DNA of 45,367 nt from Alphaproteobacteria bacterium (GTDB lineage: Bacteria; Pseudomonadota; Alphaproteobacteria; Rhizobiales; Aestuariivirgaceae): the NCBI GenBank assembly GCA_024640405.1, contig JAHEFB010000036.1, forward strand, positions 1 through 45,367, in the 5' to 3' direction. The position numbers and the translations under genes were made by a program. Numbering within the stretch: the first letter of the stretch is position 1; every line of letters starts with the position of its first letter. This document shows positions 1-8,271 of the stretch, piece after piece. The notes under the pieces were generated by a model, which worked only from the letters and a program-made list of their open reading frames with translations, made no database searches and had not been told where the DNA came from.

Positions 1-50
1 TCAATCTGGATCACCTGACCCATGCCTTCGCCCTTCTTGTCTTCACTCAT
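1..50 (-). CDS. Unidentified protein, N-terminal fragment (cut by window edge)
   Basis: Only the first 16 codons are inside the window. The minus strand reads MSEDKKGEGMGQVIQI and runs off the left edge. A good Shine-Dalgarno sequence (AAGGAG) lies 7 bases before the ATG at 50; a second ATG directly upstream (53) is only 4 bases from it, so 50 is preferred. The charged Lys/Glu start followed by GQVIQI is too short to assign. It faintly resembles the beginning of an F1-ATPase beta subunit, but that is not a call. It is transcribed away from the SxtJ-like operon. Confidence 0.5.
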   Translation of the reverse strand, partial: MSEDKKGEGMGQVIQI

Positions 51-127
51 CATATCGCTCCTTCCAGAATAACCGAAAGAAACCGTCAAATCCAAAAGTG
101 CGAAAGATTGTTTACGTTATCGCCTTC

Positions 128-261
128 GGTGGGCCAAATCCGCCCATCTGGTGCGTTGCCGCGCTTACCCGAAGCACCGCATCGCGCTGCGCACGGCGCC
201 TGCCAGAATGGCCGGATTTGACTCCATCAAATGGGTCAATAATTACTTCCGTTGGTATTAG
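128..261 (+). repeat. Decayed copy of the dispersed repeat found at 24524-24826
   Basis: The spacer 51-371 holds no convincing gene. Bases 128-240 align without gaps to 24694-24806, with 86 of 113 positions identical by hand count (about 76%). The copy may run to about 261, where a TAG trinucleotide falls near the position corresponding to the terminal CTAG of the intact element. No left terminal repeat is recognisable. Short open frames cross it on both strands, but they belong to the repeat rather than to a conserved gene. I see nothing else supportable in 262-371 beyond the likely promoter of the downstream operon. Confidence 0.6.
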
Positions 262-371
262 TGGCCAAGATGAAGAAGATGGGATACCGCTTTTATCACT
301 GCCTTCATTAGACTTATTTCGCTGGAACATTATTGTTTGACCTGGCCTGTGCTTCACGTAAGACAGGCTAG

Positions 372-842
372 GTGGAGAAGCTGGTAAAGCAGCACCTGTT
401 TAACAAACACAGCAATGAACAGGATGAGCAAGCGGTGTTAGATATTCAGGAACACGAATCCGTGGCGGTTGGTTCTGCCCGAAGCTTCGGGATTGTCTTC
501 TGTATTGTGTTTGCGGTGATCGGGCTGTGGCCGTTGATACAAGGTGAAGCCCTGAGAATGTGGTCCATTGGGATCGCGGCGGCTTTTCTGATCATCGCGC
601 TTGTTTGGCCCGGTCTGCTTCAACCACTTAACAAGTTGTGGTTCAAATTAGGTGCGCTGCTCGGTCGCATCGTCAGCCCAGTTGTTATGGGGTTGATTTA
701 TTTTCTAACCGTCGTACCCACTGGCTTCGTTTTCAGGTTGCGCCGGGTGGATCTTTTACATCTCAAGAAGGACGCCGGGAAATCTTCGTACTGGGTTTCA
801 CGGGATGACACAGTAACCGGATCGATGCGAGACCAGTTTTAG
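372..842 (+). CDS. SxtJ-like small membrane protein
   Basis: This 156-residue protein has hydrophobic segments at about residues 38-57, 63-82 and 97-120, ends in a hydrophilic tail, and has no enzyme motif. Its size, membrane layout and position directly before a DUF5989/SxtK-like ORF and a NodU-type carbamoyltransferase match the SxtJ family, a protein of unknown function that accompanies such carbamoyltransferases. The start is uncertain: GTG at 372 has only weak ribosome-binding sequence, and later GTG codons would remove a hydrophilic N-terminus. It is the first gene of a four-gene operon; the next start is 16 bases after its stop. Probable role: inner-membrane partner of carbamoyl transfer or of handling the modified product (inferred from context). 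Confidence 0.7.
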   Translation: MEKLVKQHLFNKHSNEQDEQAVLDIQEHESVAVGSARSFGIVFCIVFAVIGLWPLIQGEALRMWSIGIAAAFLIIALVWPGLLQPLNKLWFKLGALLGRIVSPVVMGLIYFLTVVPTGFVFRLRRVDLLHLKKDAGKSSYWVSRDDTVTGSMRDQF

Positions 843-858
843 CGAGGAAATTTCACTT

Positions 859-1008
859 ATGTCGTTCATTGCTGAGCTTTGGAAATTCCTTGGCGTGCGC
901 AAGAAATTCTGGCTGTTGCCCATACTGCTGATGATGGTGTTACTTGGAGGCTTATTGGTGCTTTCGCAGGGTTCAGCAGTTGCACCGTTCATTTACACGC
1001 TGTTTTAA
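859..1008 (+). CDS. SxtK-like / DUF5989 small membrane protein (49 aa)
   Basis: The 49-residue ORF begins MSFIAELWKFLGVRKKFWLL. An amphipathic start and a basic RKK are followed by one hydrophobic helix (residues 18-35) and a short tail. This pattern and length fit the DUF5989/SxtK family of very small proteins found beside NodU-type carbamoyltransferases. Ribosome-binding sequence (GAGGAAA) precedes the ATG. Its TAA stop overlaps the ATG of the carbamoyltransferase by one base (TAATG), so translation is coupled. Function is unknown. A single-pass membrane tether or assembly factor for the carbamoyltransferase is a reasonable guess, no more. Confidence 0.75.
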   Translation: MSFIAELWKFLGVRKKFWLLPILLMMVLLGGLLVLSQGSAVAPFIYTLF

Positions 1009-2849
1009 TGACTTCAATTCTGGGGATTTCCGCGTTCTATCACGATAGCGCCGCAGCACTGGTTCGCGACGGCGAGATTGTCGCAGCGGCGCAGGAAGAA
1101 CGCTTCACCCGCAAAAAGCATGATGCAGGCTATCCCTATCATGCAGTTGAATATGTACTTGAAGAAGCGGGCTTGCGCTTTTCAGACGTCGACCATGTTG
1201 CATTCTATGACAAGCCGTTCCTTAAATTTGAACGGTTGCTTGAAACCTATGTGGCATTTGCGCCAAGAGGGTTTAACTCCTTTCGGGTGGCCATGCCGGT
1301 GTGGTTGAAGGAGAAACTCTTCCAGAAAAGCATGCTCATCAGGAACCTGTCGAAACACGACGGCGGGTTCGAGGACAAGGACAGATTGCTGTTTGCCGAG
1401 CACCATTTCAGTCACGCTGCGAGCGCTTTTTATCCGTCCGGTTTCGATGAAGCGCTTGTGTTGACTTTGGACGGGGTAGGGGAGTGGGCGACCGGTACGG
1501 TGGCGATCGGACGCGGAAATGACCTGAAAATCATCAAAGAACTGCGGTTTCCGCATTCCATAGGTCTGCTGTATTCGGCCTTCACCTACTACATCGGCTT
1601 CAAGGTCAACAGCGGCGAATACAAGGTGATGGGCCTGGCGCCCTATGGCGAGCCAAGGTTCAAGGACCTTATTCTGGATAAACTGGTCGATGTGAAACCG
1701 GACGGTTCGTTTAGGCTGGACCAGTCGTATTTCAACTACTGCACCGGGCTGACGATGACGAACAGCCGCTTCGCGGCCTTGTTCGGCGAACCCGTTCGCA
1801 ACCCTGAGTCGGCCCGTTTGACGCAATTTCACATGGACATCGCCGCCTCCATACAGGCCGTGACGGAAGAGATCGTGTTGAAGATGTGCAGGTCGCTGGC
1901 CTCAGAGTACTCAATGTCCAACCTATGCCTCGCAGGCGGCGTCGCCCTCAATTGTGTCGCCAATGGCAAGCTGGTCCGCGACGGGTGTTTCGAAAACGTC
2001 TGGGTACAACCGGCAGCCGGCGACGCCGGTGGCGCCGTTGGAGTAGCGTTGGCGGTATGGCACGATGAGTTGAAAAATGGCCGGTCGGTTTCGGGCACTC
2101 AGGATAGTATGAAGGGATCCTATCTGGGGCCGTCATTCTCTCAGCCGGAAATTGAAAGCCGGCTGTCCGGCTGCGGAGCAGTCTTTGAGGTGCTGAAGCC
2201 GCAGGACATGATATCTCAGACAGCCAGGGCTCTTGCTGACGGTAAGGCGGTCGGATGGTTTCAGGGTCGTATGGAGTTCGGGCCCAGAGCCCTTGGTGGC
2301 CGCTCCATACTGGGTGACCCCCGGTCGCCTGATATGCAACGAACCCTGAACCTGAAAGTCAAGTATCGGGAGAGCTTCCGCCCGTTCGCCCCGTCAGTGC
2401 TTCGTGAACACGTATCTGACTGGTTCGAGTGTGGCATTGACAGTCCGTACATGCTGCTCGTCGCTGACGTCTGTGATGAACATCGCAAAGAAATGACGCC
2501 TGACCAGGAGCAGCTGTTCGGGATCGAAAAACTGAACGTGCCACGTTCTGCTGTTCCCGCGGTAACGCATGTGGATTTTTCTGCCCGGCTGCAAACCGTG
2601 CATCAGGACACCAATCCTCTCTACCACGAGTTGATAAGTGCGTTTCATGCTCTCTCCGGTTGCCCCATGGTAGTGAACACGTCATTCAATGTTCGTGGCG
2701 AGCCAATTGTCTGCACTCCCGAAGATGCCTTCAATTGCTTTATGGGGACAGATATTGAATGGTTGGCTATCGGCAATTGTATCTTGCGCAAGGAACATCA
2801 GGATCTGTCGCTGCGGGAAGACTACACAGCAAAGTATGAACTGGACTGA
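1008..2849 (+). CDS. NodU/CmcH/SxtI-family carbamoyltransferase
   Basis: This 613-residue enzyme is of the family that transfers a carbamoyl group from carbamoyl phosphate, through an ATP-dependent carbamoyl-adenylate, to a hydroxyl of a sugar, antibiotic or toxin. The start is ATG at 1008, overlapping the previous stop; it gives the family N-terminus (MTSILGISAFYHDSAAALV), and a longer in-frame extension from 879 is not natural. Visible motifs are the Kae1-like N-terminal nucleotide-binding fold with HHFSHAASAF and LTLDGVGEW, then LAGGVALNCVANGK, and the C-terminal carbamoyltransferase signature GRMEFGPRALGGRSILGDPR with SFRPFAPSVL. It is coupled on both sides to SxtK-like and SGNH genes. 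The acceptor substrate cannot be told from sequence. Confidence 0.93.
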   Translation: MTSILGISAFYHDSAAALVRDGEIVAAAQEERFTRKKHDAGYPYHAVEYVLEEAGLRFSDVDHVAFYDKPFLKFERLLETYVAFAPRGFNSFRVAMPVWLKEKLFQKSMLIRNLSKHDGGFEDKDRLLFAEHHFSHAASAFYPSGFDEALVLTLDGVGEWATGTVAIGRGNDLKIIKELRFPHSIGLLYSAFTYYIGFKVNSGEYKVMGLAPYGEPRFKDLILDKLVDVKPDGSFRLDQSYFNYCTGLTMTNSRFAALFGEPVRNPESARLTQFHMDIAASIQAVTEEIVLKMCRSLASEYSMSNLCLAGGVALNCVANGKLVRDGCFENVWVQPAAGDAGGAVGVALAVWHDELKNGRSVSGTQDSMKGSYLGPSFSQPEIESRLSGCGAVFEVLKPQDMISQTARALADGKAVGWFQGRMEFGPRALGGRSILGDPRSPDMQRTLNLKVKYRESFRPFAPSVLREHVSDWFECGIDSPYMLLVADVCDEHRKEMTPDQEQLFGIEKLNVPRSAVPAVTHVDFSARLQTVHQDTNPLYHELISAFHALSGCPMVVNTSFNVRGEPIVCTPEDAFNCFMGTDIEWLAIGNCILRKEHQDLSLREDYTAKYELD

Positions 2850-3988
2850 TGCGAAAACTCATTTTCTACATTGTATCGGCAGTACTCTGGTTTGCCTGCT
2901 TTGCCCTGGTAATAGTGGTATGGCTTGAGTATCTGGGTGGGTACGATGTTGCCAAGCGGCTGTTAAGGAACAAGCCGCCCGTTCTCCTGATTCATCACAG
3001 TTCTTACTTCGGCAAGCCACTTGCAATTAATCCTTACAGGCAAGCCAGTATACAGTATCTCCACCCATTCTACATGTTCAGTCTGCCCTGGAAGCCGCGT
3101 GCCATTGAACATGCCAGTAGTGCGGTTTTTACGCTGAATGATCTGGGCTTCAGACAATCACATATGAATGGCGCTCAGCAAAAAGCAGTCATATTGGGTG
3201 GGTCAGCCGCTTTTGGTGCACATGCCACAACAGATAACTTCACTTTGGCTTCGGCGCTCAACAAATTACAGGACAGCTACGAGTTTCACAATTTTGGGGT
3301 GCCCAGTTGGAATTCCCACCAGGAAATGGTGGTATTTACAAAACTTCCCTTTGATCCAGACTATGTCGTCGCCTTTACCGGCTCAAACGACTTTACCATC
3401 GCGTTGCGTCATTGTTCGCAGGGCAAGGACTTTCCTGCGGGTACGCCGGATTCTTTCGCGTATCTGGCAGATATGACCGACGATATCCGGGCTACCAAAA
3501 ACCTGGACCTGTCCAGTTACTTGTTTCCCCAAACGACAAAGAAACTCAGGAGGTTGGCTGTCAAGGCGAAGTCGGAAAGACTCCTGAGCGACTGCACTTC
3601 GCGCATTCAGGAAGCCGTTAGGGCATTCCTTTCCAACCAAAGTGTTGTAAGGGATCTTGCAGTTGCACGTGGGGCCAGGTTCCTGCTTGTCCTGCAGCCT
3701 CACCTGCATTTTTTGCAAAACCGGCAAACCCAGGAGCACAAACTGCGCATGATGTTCTATGAAACAGTGATGCAAAGTCCACTATGCCGAAAAGCGACCT
3801 GCGTTGACTTTTCGCGGATTTTTGCAGGCGTTTCACCACTTGAAATCGGCGAGGTGCCTGAGCAACCAAACAAGGCAATTTTCACTGATCGGGTACATCT
3901 TACAGACAATGGATTTTCACGTGTCGCTGATCTGCTGGTGAAGGAAATTGAAAAAAACTCGCCAGACGGGGATGCGTCGACTGATTAG
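2849..3988 (+). CDS. SxtL-like SGNH/GDSL-type hydrolase, membrane-anchored
   Basis: The 379-residue protein has an N-terminal hydrophobic segment (residues 4-26) that acts as signal anchor and puts the rest in the periplasm. SGNH blocks are visible: GGSAAFGAH (block I nucleophile Ser), NFGVPSWNSH (block II Gly region), FTGSNDF (block III Asn) and FTDRVHLTDNGF (block V Asp-x-x-His). It would be an esterase, or an acyl or carbamoyl transferase or hydrolase. The ATG overlaps the carbamoyltransferase stop by one base (TGATG). An SGNH protein next to sxtI/J/K homologues mirrors sxtL. No clear terminator is seen in 3989-4161. Confidence 0.8.
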   Translation: MRKLIFYIVSAVLWFACFALVIVVWLEYLGGYDVAKRLLRNKPPVLLIHHSSYFGKPLAINPYRQASIQYLHPFYMFSLPWKPRAIEHASSAVFTLNDLGFRQSHMNGAQQKAVILGGSAAFGAHATTDNFTLASALNKLQDSYEFHNFGVPSWNSHQEMVVFTKLPFDPDYVVAFTGSNDFTIALRHCSQGKDFPAGTPDSFAYLADMTDDIRATKNLDLSSYLFPQTTKKLRRLAVKAKSERLLSDCTSRIQEAVRAFLSNQSVVRDLAVARGARFLLVLQPHLHFLQNRQTQEHKLRMMFYETVMQSPLCRKATCVDFSRIFAGVSPLEIGEVPEQPNKAIFTDRVHLTDNGFSRVADLLVKEIEKNSPDGDASTD

Positions 3989-4161
3989 GTGATCTAGCAA
4001 GGGTTTTCGGGGCATCTCCTGTCAGTGTGATGCCGGTCAAAATGGGCCGTCAAATTGGCAAACCGTGCCGGCCTGATGGTTGCGGGACAGGGAAATGGAA
4101 GGTGGGAAAATCTGTTCACTACACAATAATAAACAATATCAATATGATGCATGGATTTTGA

Positions 4162-4252
4162 TGGCGGAGACGGAGGGATTCGAACCCTCGATACGCTTTT
4201 GACGTATACTCCCTTAGCAGGGGAGCGCCTTCAGCCACTCGGCCACGTCTCC
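4162..4252 (-). tRNA. tRNA-Ser (GCU anticodon)
   Basis: The minus strand reads as a class II tRNA of 91 bases with an encoded CCA end. The acceptor stem GGAGACG pairs with CGUCUCC, the anticodon loop is CUGCUAA (anticodon GCU, codons AGU/AGC), there is a long variable arm, and the T loop contains GUUCGAAUC. No sign of decay. Confidence 0.96.
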
Positions 4253-4338
4253 TAACCACCAACGATTTGCTGTATGCCTGCGAATCCCGCGGGTTTCAAG
4301 TCTTTCGGATTGGAAAACCTTATCCGGGCGCAATGTTT

Positions 4339-5166
4339 TTAATCCAGCTTGATGATCTGGCCGTCGCGGGCAGCACTTGCACCTGAAAACACCTTGTGTG
4401 CCCGGGCTTCAATCGCCTCCAGCTGGCTATCGGTGCGCTCCGGCGCATGATGGAACAGCAGCAGTTGCCGGACGCCGGCCTTCTGGGCAAATTCACATCC
4501 CTTCCGCCAGGTTGAGTGCCCGAAGCCTTTCTTCAGGGACGGATATTCTTCGTCGGTGTACATGGCATCGTAGACCAGCACATCGGCACCTTCAGCAAAC
4601 TTCGTCAGGCGGGCATCGGTTTCGTCATCGCCATGTTCGTGATCTGACCAGTAGACGAAGGTTTGTTTGCCGTCGGTCACCCGCCAGGCGAAACAGCCGC
4701 CGGGATGGTTGGTGGCACATGACACTGCCGTATTGCCGTTACCCAGGTCGACCTCCGCACCCTCCTTGACATCATGGAAGTTCATGCTGGCGTGCATGAT
4801 GTCCAGTGACACCGGCAGATATGGCTCGCGCATGAATTCGGAAATAATGTCATGCGTGCACGGGTTGCGGTTGGTATGCCCCGACCAGATATGCAATTGC
4901 ATATCGGCTTTGTAGACAGGGTAGAAAAACGGCAGGCCCATGATGTGATCATAATGACCGTGCGACAACAGAAGATTGGCGGCGCGAGTGCCTCTTTTCA
5001 GCAGGTCGGTCCCCAGTTCACGAATGCCGGAACCGGCATCAACAATAACAATATCGCCATTTATGTTGATCTCAACGCATGCCGTGGAACCACCGAACCT
5101 GACATGATCCGGACTGGATACAGGAATGGAACCTCGACAGCCCCAGATCTTGATTTCAAAACTCAT
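4339..5166 (-). CDS. Metallo-beta-lactamase-fold hydrolase (RNase Z/PhnP-like phosphodiesterase type)
   Basis: The 275-residue predicted zinc hydrolase starts MSFEIKIWGCRGSIPVSSPD, typical of the branch of MBL proteins that cut cyclic nucleotide or phosphodiester bonds. The metal motif SHGHYDHIMG (HxHxDH) is at about residues 88-97, with further ligands in ATNHPGG, WSDHEHGDD, DAMYTDEEY and the late LFHHAPER. ATG at 5166 is chosen over a TTG two codons earlier. It lies 33 bases after the aminotransferase in the same direction and may share its transcript. The exact substrate is unknown; PhnP-like or cyclic dinucleotide activity are both possible. Confidence 0.85.
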   Translation of the reverse strand: MSFEIKIWGCRGSIPVSSPDHVRFGGSTACVEININGDIVIVDAGSGIRELGTDLLKRGTRAANLLLSHGHYDHIMGLPFFYPVYKADMQLHIWSGHTNRNPCTHDIISEFMREPYLPVSLDIMHASMNFHDVKEGAEVDLGNGNTAVSCATNHPGGCFAWRVTDGKQTFVYWSDHEHGDDETDARLTKFAEGADVLVYDAMYTDEEYPSLKKGFGHSTWRKGCEFAQKAGVRQLLLFHHAPERTDSQLEAIEARAHKVFSGASAARDGQIIKLD

Positions 5167-5199
5167 CCACAACCCACTCGTGTTGGATTAGCAGCATAT

Positions 5200-6375
5200 C
5201 TACGCTTGCGGTCGATACCGGCCGAGACGCTGAGCAGCGTCTTCCATCAAACTGGCATCTACATTTGCAAAAGCGAGCCTTAAATAGCCATCCTGTCCCG
5301 GCCCAAACATTGATCCAGGTAGTGTAAGCACCCCGGATTGTTGTGCAAGTCCCATCGCTATTTCCCGTGCGCCGTGATTAACGTGAGGGTGTGCGAGGTA
5401 GGCAAAGAACGCGCCGCTGCTGACGATCCGATAGTCGGATGCATACTTTGCAAACGCCATGCTCATCGCGTCGAGGCGATCTTTCATCATCAATCGTTTT
5501 TGTTGTTTCCAGTCGTCCAGATTCTGCAATCCGAACAGGGCTGCTTTTTGTCCGGTGTGCGGCGCACATATGGCCACGCAGTCGATTACCTTTTCAACAG
5601 CTTCAATCATTTGTGGACCGGCAATCAACGAGCCGACCCGGGCACCAGTCAGTGCATAGACCTTGGAGAACGAGTAGAGCTGCACCAGGGTTTCACGCCA
5701 GTTGTCTCGCGCAAACAGATTGTGCGGCGCACGGGCAGGGTCAAGAAAATCCTTGTATGTCTCATCAACAATCAGGGCTATTTTCAGGTTCTGACAGGCG
5801 TCAAAAAACTCATCCAGCAGAGCTGGCGGATAGACAGCGCCAGTCGGATTGTTCGGGCTGATAAGCACCACGGCACGGGTACGGTCGTCACACACGGCAG
5901 CAAGATGTTCCGCGCGGGGCAGGGCGTCATTGTCGTTGATTGCCGCGATTGTGCGTACTTCAATGCCCTGCATTTCCAGCCACATCTGATTGTTGAAATA
6001 CCATGGAGCGGGTAAAATGATGTTGTCGCCTGGTTTGGCCAGTGCCGTGACGGCGGCGCAATATGCCTGATTGCAACCGGCAGTAATCGCCACATCGTCA
6101 TGATGCACCGAGCCCCGGTACGCGGAGCTCATGTGTGCAGCCAGCGCATCGCGCAATGGTGGTATTCCCAATATGTCGGTGTAGAGGTTTGCGCTGCCGT
6201 CCTTCATGCACTGGGCAACATGTTCAGCCAGCTCCGGTGCCGGAAGATAACTGGGAACGGCCTGCGACAGGTTGATGGCAGGCAGGTTGGAAGAATTGCC
6301 TTCCAGCCACAACGCAGATTCTGCTATGGGAGGGGCTGCAACATTTCCGACGAATTGGTTAAGAACATAGGACAT
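5200..6375 (-). CDS. Class I/II PLP-dependent aminotransferase (aspartate-aminotransferase fold)
   Basis: This 391-residue fold-type I aminotransferase would transfer the amino group from an amino acid to a 2-oxo acid using pyridoxal phosphate. Visible features are YTDILGIPPLRDALA in the substrate-entry region, SPNNPTGAVYPP (Asn that holds the PLP ring), LIVDETYKDF (Asp and Tyr on PLP), and SFSKVYALTGARVGS with the Schiff-base lysine and phosphate-binding Arg. A C-terminal LRLAFANV carries the carboxylate-binding Arg. Length is normal. There is no obvious Shine-Dalgarno before the ATG. It is divergent from the gene at 6463, and the MBL hydrolase follows it. Specificity cannot be read from the sequence. 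Confidence 0.9.
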   Translation of the reverse strand: MSYVLNQFVGNVAAPPIAESALWLEGNSSNLPAINLSQAVPSYLPAPELAEHVAQCMKDGSANLYTDILGIPPLRDALAAHMSSAYRGSVHHDDVAITAGCNQAYCAAVTALAKPGDNIILPAPWYFNNQMWLEMQGIEVRTIAAINDNDALPRAEHLAAVCDDRTRAVVLISPNNPTGAVYPPALLDEFFDACQNLKIALIVDETYKDFLDPARAPHNLFARDNWRETLVQLYSFSKVYALTGARVGSLIAGPQMIEAVEKVIDCVAICAPHTGQKAALFGLQNLDDWKQQKRLMMKDRLDAMSMAFAKYASDYRIVSSGAFFAYLAHPHVNHGAREIAMGLAQQSGVLTLPGSMFGPGQDGYLRLAFANVDASLMEDAAQRLGRYRPQA

Positions 6376-6462
6376 TTGCGGTTAGGCTCTGTGGCGAAGG
6401 TTGCGTGAAGTGTTTATGGTTTTGAGCGTGGAACCGTTGAACAATAGATATTACGGCTTGAT

Positions 6463-7218
6463 ATGCAAACGATAGAAAACATCCTCAATGGCCGTTCGGC
6501 ATTCCTGAAGGGTGCTGGTGGCGACAGGCAGGCGGCCGAGCAGCGCCGCGACCTGATTATGGCCATTCAGCAGGACTATCCGGCGTTCGAAGTCTTTCGC
6601 GACAGTGTGCACGGTATGGGCGGCTCCGGCGCACCAGACGGATCAGGCAAAAGCCTGGATGTTGCACCGGTAACGGAAGCGAATGTTCTCCTTGAGTGCA
6701 TGCAGCAGCATGAACTCGTCAAACTCGATAAAGGCTGTATCCAGTTCAACGGCTCTGAGGCACGCCGTTTCATGACCGGTGGATGGCTGGAGGAACTGGC
6801 CTGGCTGGCGGCCATGGAGGCCGGTGCCGACGAAGCCAGTTTTTCTCAACTGGTTGGCTGGGACGTTGACGGTTACAGCGGTGAAAACGAGATAGATCTG
6901 ATATTCCGCCGCAATGACAAGCTGGGCTTTGTATCCTGCAAGGCATTGCGGTCCAGTTTGCAGTCCGGTGATCGCAAACATCGTGCAAGAATGATGGATG
7001 CCGTACACGAGGCGGACAACCTGGCCGATCACTTTGGCCAGCCTGGTGAACGGGTTGGTGTGTTGGTTACCACCGATCTGTTTGACGAACAGCGAGGTGA
7101 GGCACGCTATCAGACTTTGCTGGGCAAGGCTGCGATACTGGATGTACGGGTTATCCCGCTTGAGGATATTCGCTGGGACAGGCTGGTGAATGCCATGCAG
7201 TATTTGATGGATCACTAG
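6463..7218 (+). CDS. Card1/DUF1887-like PD-(D/E)xK nuclease-domain protein lacking a CARF domain
   Basis: The C-terminal half of this 251-residue protein resembles the nuclease module of Card1/Can2 (DUF1887): GGWLEELAW (106-114), then NEIDLIFRRNDKLGFVSCKAL (first block at 142-150, Ser158-Cys159-Lys160). Residues about 72-102 look like the small winged-helix segment that precedes that module. The first 70 residues match nothing I know and are too short for a CARF sensor domain. In the known enzymes the last motif is ECK; here the acid is Ser158, so activity is uncertain. No CRISPR genes are nearby. It stands alone between an aminotransferase (divergent) and a quinone oxidoreductase 79 bases downstream. 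The family call rests on motif recall only. Confidence 0.6.
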   Translation: MQTIENILNGRSAFLKGAGGDRQAAEQRRDLIMAIQQDYPAFEVFRDSVHGMGGSGAPDGSGKSLDVAPVTEANVLLECMQQHELVKLDKGCIQFNGSEARRFMTGGWLEELAWLAAMEAGADEASFSQLVGWDVDGYSGENEIDLIFRRNDKLGFVSCKALRSSLQSGDRKHRARMMDAVHEADNLADHFGQPGERVGVLVTTDLFDEQRGEARYQTLLGKAAILDVRVIPLEDIRWDRLVNAMQYLMDH

Positions 7219-7297
7219 GTCCAGCCAGGTGATGACACCGGACAATTGACATATCGGGACGAAATTCAATTCCAGCCAGACAGAAGTGGACACAGTC

Positions 7298-8269
7298 ATG
7301 AAAGCAATAAAGATTCATCAGGCAGGCGGACCAGAGGTCATGCAGTACGAAGAGTTCAACCTGCAACCGCCTGAAGCCGGCGAGGTCAGGTTGCGCCATA
7401 CCGCCATTGGCTTGAATTTCATCGATACATATCATCGGTCCGGCGCCTACCCACTGCCGCTGCCCAGTGGCATCGGGCTTGAAGCTGCAGGTGTGGTTGA
7501 GGAGGTTGGCAAGGATGTCGCTCATCTTAAAGAGGGCGACCGGGTTGCCTACGGAGCAGGCCCGATAGGCGCTTATTCGCAGGCGCGCAATATGCCCGCC
7601 AACAGGTTGTGTGTATTGCCGGATGCCATATCCGACGAAACCGCCGCAGCCATGATGTTGAAAGGCATGACCGTAAGGTACCTGCTTCGCGAGACTTACC
7701 AGGTCAAGGCAGGTGACACGATATTGTGGCATGCTGTCGCCGGCGGTGTTGGGCTCATCGCGGTTCAGTGGGCAAAGCACCTCGGTGTCCGTGTAATCGG
7801 CACAACCAGTTCAGCGGAAAAGGCCGCTCTGGCGAAGTCATTTGGATGCGATGAGGTGATCAACTACACTGAAGAGAATGTCGCCGAACGGGTTCGGGAG
7901 TTGACCGGTGGAGAGGGCGTGCCGGTGGTCTACGACGGTGTAGGGCAAGCCACACTGGATGCCTCACTGGACAGTCTCAGGCCACGCGGCCTTCTGGCCA
8001 GCTTTGGCTCCGCTTCCGGTCCGGTCAAGGATTTCGATACCGGCGCCTTGGCTGCCAAGGGGTCGTTGTACCTGACCCGTCCCACATTGATGACGTATGT
8101 TGCTTCTGATGAGAGTCTGCAGGCCAACGCAGCAGATTTGTTTGATGTCGTGGGCTCAGGTGCTGTCAAGATAGAGGTCAACCAGACCTATGCCCTGGCC
8201 GATGCCGTCAAGGCTCATCACGATCTGGAAGGTCGCAAGACGACAGGATCAACAGTCCTGTTACCTTGA
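7298..8269 (+). CDS. qorA: NADPH:quinone oxidoreductase (zinc-free MDR family)
   Basis: This 323-residue medium-chain dehydrogenase/reductase would reduce quinones with NADPH. The ATG at 7298 (MKAIKIHQAGGPEVMQ) is taken rather than a GTG four codons upstream. N-terminal GroES-like domain: LNFIDTYHRSGAYPLPLPSG, the hallmark of the QOR family, and GLEAAGVVEEVG. The Rossmann domain has the nucleotide motif AVAGGVGLIA (about residues 147-156) and YDGVGQATLD. The structural zinc cysteines of alcohol dehydrogenases are absent, as expected. Length is normal. It ends two bases before the stop of the convergent protease gene. Confidence 0.93.
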   Translation: MKAIKIHQAGGPEVMQYEEFNLQPPEAGEVRLRHTAIGLNFIDTYHRSGAYPLPLPSGIGLEAAGVVEEVGKDVAHLKEGDRVAYGAGPIGAYSQARNMPANRLCVLPDAISDETAAAMMLKGMTVRYLLRETYQVKAGDTILWHAVAGGVGLIAVQWAKHLGVRVIGTTSSAEKAALAKSFGCDEVINYTEENVAERVRELTGGEGVPVVYDGVGQATLDASLDSLRPRGLLASFGSASGPVKDFDTGALAAKGSLYLTRPTLMTYVASDESLQANAADLFDVVGSGAVKIEVNQTYALADAVKAHHDLEGRKTTGSTVLLP

Positions 8270-8271
8270 GT

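Noticed and set aside
372..3988. Saxitoxin biosynthesis cluster
   Set aside because: Only the I/J/K/L-type genes are present; no polyketide synthase, amidinotransferase or Rieske oxygenases of the sxt core are in the window.
6463..7218. CRISPR-associated Card1 effector
   Set aside because: No CARF domain, no CRISPR array and no cas genes in the window; only the nuclease-like part is similar.
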